Of a DNA stretch of 64,000 nt, positions 56,864 to 64,000 are shown in pieces. This DNA is from Hypoxylon rubiginosum (lineage: Eukaryota > Ascomycota > Sordariomycetes > Xylariales > Hypoxylaceae). A program made the position numbers and the translations under genes. Every line of letters starts with the position of its first letter. Position 1 is the stretch's first letter. The stretch lies in contig CADCXA010000044.1 in assembly GCA_902806565.1 (NCBI GenBank), positions 310,001 through 374,000 of the forward strand, in the 5' to 3' direction. Under the pieces are notes generated by a model. It saw only the letters and a program-made list of their open reading frames with translations, was not told where the DNA came from and made no database searches.

Positions 56864-58945
56864 TCACCATTTAAGGGGTAGAGGGGCTAGGGAACGTCTG
56901 AAGCCGTGCAGATGCGAGACATCCCGCTTGGCAGTAGCCGTTCCATTGCCGTAGACCTCGTTGATGGGATCTACCCAGCTGGCCCCCGGCGAGAAAAGAG
57001 GGAAGTGTGCCTCGCAGACCATTCCTTCGGCAGGAAGAGTGCCGTTGGACCAGTACGCGGACGTCGTCCTAAGGGTGCAGGCTGAGGGTACGGCAAGGGA
57101 CGAGTGCTGCGAAAGCTGTCAGCATATGATGATAATCTATAAAAAAAACAAGGCCATTGTCCGAAAGAACTTACACCGTATCCGTTCACCGTGAGCAAGG
57201 CACTGCCCTCAAAGGTCGAGCTGACGTTCTTGGCCGACACGAGGGGTGTGAGGCCGTCGAAGGTGTTGCCGATGAAGAGGACCGGGCTCTTCGTTTTTAC
57301 ATTGAAGTCGCCCGTGTATCGCTCTTTCGGCTCGATCTTCCATTGCTGGCAAGCGCTAGCTACTCCTATGGCACCATCGCCGACTAAGGTAAAAATAATC
57401 ATTAGTATCCTCTGTGTCTCGACCGTCGCAATAGTGTAAATTGGCACGGCTTGAGTGGTAGTGAAAGTAGTAAAACTATAACGAGTTACTTACGGATTCT
57501 GCTTGTGCTATACAGACGCTCGACGGCCGGGAGAAAGTCCTCAAACTTCTCAGTCCGCACCTGGTTGTCGCCGCAGTAAATACCGGCCAAGGCCTGGTAT
57601 AGCGAAAGTGTCGCAAAGGGGTCGGTGACGTTCGCCTGGCCGGTCGCATCTAGCACGTCGGCTACGGTATCCAGCTGCCCGGTCAAGATAAAGTTGATGA
57701 ACACGGCTCCGGCTGGCCATCCCGCGCTGCCGTAGAGTTGCTGCACTAGGTAAGACTTCAGGTTGTTGTAATCCAACAGGTAGTTCCTGGCGAAAAGCGG
57801 GTGGTACTTGACGGTATCGAGGAGGTCCCAGACTTCTTGCTCCAGCTCGGCGGCGGTCTTGTTGTTGCCCGTGGCCAGAGCACAGTTGTCGCGGTTTGCG
57901 ACACAGCCGGTGAAAATGGCCGAGAACTCTGCGTCGGAATCGGTCCACTCCTGGAAGTTACTGTAGAACCGTAAGTAATGTGTCGATTGGAACCGGAGCT
58001 ACGTTTTGGTAACATACGCTTGCTCGTGATAGTAATCGTGAGGGTTCTGGACACCGTCAAGAATCATCTTCTCGACCCTGTCCGGGAACATTGCAGCAGC
58101 AGTTGCACCCAACGTCGTACCGTATGAGAAACCTAGTGTGGGCGGTCAGCCAGCTAGGTCGTAGCCCAAGCCTGCCCTGACACTTTGCTTACCCCAGTAC
58201 CGCAGTAGCCCATCTTCTTGCAACGCGTCCACGATTTGTATCATGTCTCTTGCTACGAATGCTGAGCTCAGGAGGCTGCCAGTCTTGTTCTGTGTTCTGA
58301 GACAGGCATCGGCAAGCATCTTTCCACGTGCCCACTGCCTTCCGAGTTCCACTTCGGACTGATTACCGACTGAAATATCATACAAGAAGGACCAGGCGTC
58401 GGACTCAACCTCAAAACAATTCATGGGTATCTTTGAGCCAGATGTACCACTGTATATCCATGCATGATTAGCGATGCGCATAAACTACTCGGGACGTTTA
58501 GGAGCCAGAATCCTACCGAGGGTCAAATGTAACCAAATCGAATTGACGATCCGTGAGCCTAAAGAGAGTATCGGCGTTAGGGCCGCCAGCACATTTTCCC
58601 GACAAGACTTTCTTACGCAAACAAATTTTCAGCGAGAGTTTGGCCGCCTATTACACTTCGCGAGGGTTCTCCTGGGCCGCCAAAGTTGAAGAGGATGCTC
58701 CCCTTAGATGGCTTTACTGGCGAGAGAACCTTGACAAGGTCAAGAGGCAAAGTCTCGCTGGAGTTCGGCTCGGTATAATCGAGCGGAACATATAGTACGC
58801 TGCACTCGACGGGAACATCGCTAGGGACTTCGGTCTCGTTACATGGTCCCCATTGGAGCTTCGACGTCCCGAAGGGTTGTGCAAGGGACAAGACAAGAAA
58901 GGAAGGGATGAGGAAGAATTCAACTGCACCTCGGGAAGACACCAT
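56864..58945 (-). CDS. Secreted tripeptidyl-aminopeptidase-like serine hydrolase (S33, TAP type)
   Basis: Seven exons on minus (58945-58617, 58558-58517, 58449-58193, 58132-58018, 57960-57494, 57383-57175, 57106-56864) give about 553 aa. A signal peptide (hydrophobic FFLIPSFLVLSLA) starts the protein. ILFNFGGPGEP is the oxyanion-side loop and DLVTFDPRGTSGS the strand after it. The nucleophile elbow is GFSYGTTLG with Ser near 212, the acid is in GNTFDGLTP near 446 and the His is in NGYGHSS near 474, so the triad is complete and in order. The C-terminal Cys-containing TAP-like domain (SAYWSNGTLPAEGMVC) matches PF08386-type endings. It probably removes short peptides from N-termini outside the cell. 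Several N-glycosylation sites are present. All splice phases agree. The 42-bp exon 2 is short but carries the FDPRG block. Confidence 0.9.
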
Positions 58946-59792
58946 GGTGACTGATAAATGGATTGAAACCTTGACTTTGATTAAGATGAAGAATGATTCT
59001 ACACTGAAACAGGATGATGGAAGAGGTTTATATATGCACGCAGCGATGGTTCATTATGGTTCATACATGGCTTGGAAATTACAAGCTACCGAATGTGGGC
59101 CTATAAAAGGCATATCTCGCAGCTTGGTTTTTTTACCAGTCATTTTCATCAGAGAAATACGCCGTACCTAGTTTGTGAGAATCCTATGTCGTGACATTAT
59201 ATAAGGCTGGGCGAGCTGGGCGAGCTGGGCGGGAGGAGATCGGAGGCCGGCAAGTCTCCACAAAAGCGCATATACGCCGTATGAGAAGGGCGAGGTTACA
59301 ATGCACTGCCTTGCAAGTCACGCGAGGCTTCTTTACCGACATTGGAATCTGGGGATAGCTGAGAAAAACATAAGCAGGCCTAAATAAGCTGACATGCCTT
59401 TTCCGTAAAGAAGCTCTTGGGCTAAGGACTTTTTGAAGTTGACCTACGATACGGCTTACGGACTGGAAAAACTGAAAGAAACAGAAAAGGGGGTGAAAGT
59501 GGGTCTATGCTTTTATGGATTAGGCAGTCGTCGAAATAAGAGCTACACACTCTCTAGCCACATACTCTAGCCACAGCCATAGCCACAAACCTCTACGCGT
59601 CTACGTCATCAGGCAAAGGAAAGCAAGGTCTTACATTTCTAGTCTAGCCTAGAAGATATTAACCAAGACGCGATACATCAGCACCCAGCTAAAGAATGCT
59701 ATGCTCGTTATGATTACATCTAAATTTCAGAGTTACAGAGCCTTTACGACTCGCTGAGATTCCACGGTGTAGGCCACAACTGATTTGCTGAA
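58946..59792. other. Divergent spacer, no gene seen
   Basis: About 850 bp between divergent starts. A GGGCGAGCT direct repeat (three copies at about 59207-59231) is the only clear pattern. It probably holds both promoters. Confidence 0.45.
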
Positions 59793-62784
59793 ATGGAATT
59801 CCAGAGCATCATGGGCTCTTTTGGCCAGGCGCTCGGCCGCCAAGGGACTATGGAGGCCAAGGTTAGTAAAGGACTCGGCAGCTTACATCTTTCACCGATC
59901 AATACTTCGACATGTAGTGCTAACGTCATGTTCATGTTCACCGTAGCCGAAAGGTTCAGCATCCCTCGCCGCCGTCGTTTCGGCGTTTGTTCCGACATGG
60001 GTAAGTTTACATGGCCTATGAGTCCTACATCTGGCTAACCGCCGGTAAGGCAACCGGACTCATCTTCGTCGCGATATTCATCGCCATCCAGCGACGATAT
60101 CCCAATATTTACTCCCCTCGCACATATATGGGCACCATACCAGAGAAGTCGGTACATGTTGCTAACTTGCCTATCTATGCGCCGCTAATCTCCGTATACC
60201 TAGGGATCGAACCCCTTCTTCCAGCCGGTCCTACTTCAGTTGGGTGCATATAATGCGCAAAGTTCCTGACAAGTTCATGCTTTATCATCAATCACTAGAT
60301 GCTTACTTGTATCTCCGATTTCTGCGTACGATCATCTTCATCTGCTTCGTTGGCTGCTGTATCACGTGGCCTATTCTTATGCCGGTGAACGCAACCGGTG
60401 GCGGGTCATCAACGGAGCTCGACAAGATCGGCATAGGGAATGTTAGAAAGAAGGGCCACTTCTACGCCCATGCGATCATAGCATGGGTATTTTTCAGCTT
60501 CGTAATGTTTACAGTTGCTCGCGAACGGCTCTGGCTCATTGGCCTACGGCAAGCCTGGACTCTCTCGAAGCCCGTTGCCAAGCGTCTTTCTTCACGCACC
60601 GTTCTTTTTTTATCCGCACCGCGGGACGCCCTCGAGGAGGAAAATATGCATCGTTTCTTTGGGGACGGAGCTGTGCGGATCTGGACAGTGACCAAGACCG
60701 AGGGCTTAGAGAGTCTGGTGTCAAGCCGGAAGTCCAAGGTTGAACAGCTCGAGGCTGCAGAAATGTCTCTTATCCGACATGCCTATAAAGAAGGACGAAA
60801 GAGGGCCAAGAAGATCCATTTGCAAGACGGAAATTTCGATTATGAAGCACTGCCTGACGCAGTGAAGAAATCCATCAGGCCCAGACACAAACCCCACGTC
60901 TCCCCACTGAATGGAAAGGTGGACAGTATCGAATGGCTGCGCGAGAAGATCAAGGAGGAGGAGGCTGAGATTGAAGACGCTCGCAAATCCCACGAAATTG
61001 GCGACACCAACGGCGCGGCGGCGGTGTTCGTCGAGTTCAACACATGCGCCGAAGCCCAACGAGCCTGTCAGCAGGTCGCGACTAGCAATCTGCTCGCTCT
61101 TAGCCCTAGATATACTAACGTTACACCGAACGAAGTTATATGGAAGAATCTTACCATCCCACCCGCTCGCCGCATATCCGAGGACGGCACTGCCCATGCT
61201 ATCGTCATCGCTACGATTGTTTTCTGGTCCATACCGAGCGGTCTTATCGGTCTGATATCTAACATCGGCTACCTTGCTGACAATTTCGAATGGCTAAGCT
61301 TTTTGAGGAACCTCCCAGAGCCGGTCATTGGTCTTCTATCCGGCCTGGTCCCTCCATTAGCTACGAGTTATCTGAGCAAGCTCGTGCCAACCATATTTAG
61401 AAGTAAGCATTCCCACATTCAGACTGGAGCAAATATATTAACCGATCCTAGACATATTCAAGGCATTTGGTAGCCCAACTAACACAGCCACCGAGCTCAA
61501 AGTTCAGAGATGGTACTATGTATTCCAAGTGACACAGGTGTTCCTCGTCACTGCGGTCTTTTCAGGGGCTGCGGCCGTGTCTAAAGAGCTGATGGATCGA
61601 CTCAAAGACCCCACGTCGATTCCGGAGCTGCTCGCGAGACAGCTTCCAAAGGCATCCAATTTCTACCTGACTTATTTCATCATTCAGGGGACGACTTCGG
61701 CTGCTGACAATCTACTGAACTATTCGGATCTTTTATCTTATCTCTTCTATGACTACTTCTTTGACAAGACCCCACGGCAGAAGTTCACCAGATATACGAG
61801 CATGAAGGGCATTGCATGGGGCAAATTGTTTCCCAAGGTTGGTTCATACCACCACACTATCCGAGCATGCTTTTTGCTAACTTCGTGATAGTTCGCCAAT
61901 TTTGCCATCATCGGTAAGTTCGATACATATTTTTCGCCTTCAATTATGTTCACTAATCCTTTACAGCAATTGCCTACTCTTGCATCGCACCGTTGGTTCT
62001 AGGTTTCGCTTTTATCGGGCTATCTCTATACTACTTCTCGTATCGCTACAACCTTCTCTTCGTGATCCAACCCAAGATAGACACAAAGGGCCAAGCCTAC
62101 ACTCTAGCACTGCAACATCTCCTCACCGGAGTCTACATCGCCGAGCTATCCCTGCTCGGTCTTTTCAGTTTGAGGCGAGCCACGGGCCCGTCCATCATAC
62201 TCGCCATTCTATTCATCGCCACAATACTCTATAACGCGCTGCTGAACAAGTACCTCGCACCGCTCGAGAGCTTCCTCCCGGCCGACCTAGCCGCCCTGTC
62301 CGAGCGGGACGGCGACGAGTCCGCGCCGCTGCTCTCGTCGGCCGAAGAAGGGCGCGCGCAACCCGCGTCCCACATCCAGCGCCTAGGACAACAAGCGCAC
62401 GTCCCGCCGAGCGTCGCGCGGCACGTCGTCGACCCGGTCGCGCGCTTCTTCGAGCCCCGCTTCTCCGCCTCGTACCAGGCCATGCGGTCGTGGCTCCAGG
62501 ACGGCGACGGCGACGGCGCGTTCGACAGCGCCGAGGACGTGCCCGAGTACGAGGAGGACCAGCTCAGGAAGGCGTACCTGAACCCCGCGCTCACGAGCCA
62601 GACGCCCCTGGTCTGGCTCGCGCGCGACCCGATGGGCGTCAGCGGCCGCGAGGTCGAGGAGAACGAGCAGATCGGGCTGAAGGCGAGCGATCAGGGCGCG
62701 TGGCTTGATGAGAAGGGTAGGGTTAAGTGGGCTGTGGATAAATTTGCGGATGTGCCGGTCTGGAAGCAGGGGGTTAAGTATTGA
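59793..62784 (+). CDS. CSC1/OSCA/TMEM63-like osmosensitive cation channel
   Basis: Seven exons (59793-59861, 59947-60000, 60050-60147, 60204-61402, 61452-61837, 61892-61913, 61967-62784) give about 881 aa. The order matches the RSN1/PHM7 (DUF221) family: an N-terminal TM part (AVVSAFVPTW, then ATGLIFVAIFIAIQRRYPNI), the SPRTYMGTIPEK linker, HQSLDAYLYLRFLR, FVGCCITWPILMPVNATGGG, a cytosolic domain (about 200-330) and then the seven-TM core with WKNLTIPP, GTTSAADNLLNYSDL and QPKIDTKGQAY. The C-terminal tail is acidic. These channels are activated by membrane tension or osmotic shock and pass Ca2+ and other cations. The 22-bp exon 6 and the GTCGGT donor after exon 3 are unusual, but the spliced text agrees with the family. 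Confidence 0.9.
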
Positions 62785-63539
62785 GAGGGGGGCGGATAAG
62801 TCTACACGTATATACTGTTAGATTTGGGCAGCGCGAGCAATCAGCGTTTACATGTTTCATTTGGCATTGTCAAAGTATAGTTGGTCAACATCTAGGTCGC
62901 TAGTTTGGATTTTGAATAACAGATATTTCCGTATACTTATTGTTGTAGGTGGGCGTGTTAACGTCCCTTGTAGGTTCTAACTAAGAGGATCTAGGTTTGC
63001 GTTGTTCAGCCTCAAGTTAGATAGACGATGCGCTAAGCCTGGTTTGGACAAGTCTATTTTAAGGGTTACCTTTAAAGATGGTTCCATCGAATGTTCTATG
63101 CTTCGAAATCGATTTTAGGCCGATTATATACAAGTAGGTTTCGGTATCGACTATCTACTTCCCGTTCGTCAGGGGCAGTCTATCCATCTACCGGGGTTGG
63201 TAGGCGAATAAGCGTCAGAAGTTAAGCCGTCAGAGTTAAGAGTTAATGACTCTAGCCCCCCTGTCGAGTTAACCTCTAGTTAGGAATTATTCCTTGCCCC
63301 CCTCTACAATCCGTAAGATCTTGTCTTTGACCGACGAAGCAAAGCTGTTTTAAGCGGTGTTATAGACTTATGGAAAGTGTCATAGCGAAAAGTTTCTTGA
63401 CGCAAATAGGTAAATAAGATAAGCGCTAAATTTTGACCATGATGTAACTACCTAGGTAGGTACCCCTTAACCCCTTTTATCTTCTGATCTCGTCACTTCC
63501 CACAGCCTCATCTCTCAAGTCTCCATACCTACACGATAC
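62785..63539. other. Downstream spacer, no gene seen
   Basis: About 750 bp with no ORF and no clear repeat apart from a CTACCTAGGTAGGTACC word at about 63447. Confidence 0.45.
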
Positions 63540-63896
63540 AAGAGAACCTTCCTCTCCCTTGTCGTACTGACGGCTACTACGCACGCGGGGTGCTACGCGG
63601 ACCAAGGAAGCGTGCAGCGAGGGGCGCGTTCGCGGGCTCGTGCATCGGAAGCGGGTCCGACGGCACGCCTCCACCCCCCAAATTACGGCGACCGCCACCT
63701 GTACTACGTCTTCGAGGCCACGCATGTTAGTAGCGGCGACCGCACCATCACCGCCAACGAGTGCTACGACGGGCTCAAGAAGGAGACCAACGGGTGCAGT
63801 TGCAGCGGTGCGAGTATGATAATTGGCGGTGCGGGTAAGTGCCCAGGAAGAGAAAGGAAGATGAATGCGGATGGATGTTACTGTGACTTGCGCTGA
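63540..63896 (+). pseudogene. Possible relic of a small secreted Cys-rich fungal protein
   Basis: The reading frame contains a hydrophobic stretch that looks like a signal peptide core (FLSLVVLTATTHAGCYA, from about 63550), but no Met is in frame just before it. Further on, TITANECYDGLKKETNGCS resembles the CYDGL..E.NGC signature of a common type of small secreted fungal protein. The usual middle part is replaced by Arg/Ala-rich text that suggests a frame change. The downstream Met at 63612 would give 94 aa without a signal. It is probably a decayed or wrongly phased gene near the window edge. Confidence 0.3.
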
Positions 63897-64000
63897 CGGG
63901 GAGAATGATAGGTAGGACGCGAATCCGGGAGATTACCCGTAGTGAGGGATCCTTGGGAAATCGTATACAAGGCTGTGGAAGCGGATGGGCTGCATTAGAG

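Overview
The window looks like nuclear DNA of a filamentous ascomycete (Pezizomycotina, probably Sordariomycetes). Genes carry short introns of about 50 to 130 bp with GTRNGT-type donors and YAG acceptors. Families typical of these fungi are present: an adenylation-thiolation-thioesterase NRPS-like enzyme, P450s, a PTH11/rhodopsin-like membrane protein, a NACHT STAND protein and a cyanovirin-N homologue. Two blocks are almost pure A+T and ORF-free, as expected after repeat-induced point mutation (RIP).

Layout. 1-10330 is an extreme AT-rich block with tandem repeats and no genes, and it ends abruptly. 11219-21026 is a mixed, housekeeping-like zone: a cytochrome b5/acyl-CoA dehydrogenase fusion, a MARVEL-like membrane protein, an amidoligase-like protein and a DUF924 protein. 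A second GC-rich/AT-rich relic lies at about 19180-19975. 21353-42352 is a probable secondary-metabolite gene cluster: O-methyltransferase, A-T-TE NRPS-like synthetase, foldback transposable element, second O-methyltransferase, P450, NmrA-like oxidoreductase, 14-TM MFS transporter, rhodopsin-like membrane protein and second P450. 42855-64000 holds genes not obviously tied to the cluster: two fungal proteins of unknown function, a secreted CVNH protein, a NACHT protein, a small CxxC protein, a nuclear-looking disordered protein with a SUMO-interaction-like motif, a secreted S33 tripeptidyl-peptidase-like hydrolase, a CSC1/TMEM63 channel and a possible gene relic at the right edge.

How the genes may work together. 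The A-T-TE enzyme has no condensation domain. Known fungal relatives activate and dimerise aryl-pyruvic acids into terphenylquinones, furanones, butenolides or dioxolanones. Two O-methyltransferases, two P450s and an NmrA-like NAD(P)-binding protein could tailor such a core, and the MFS pump could export it. No pathway-specific transcription factor was seen. The product and cluster limits are inferences.

Limits: all intron-exon structures were worked out by eye from splice signals, frame and family resemblance. No database search was possible.
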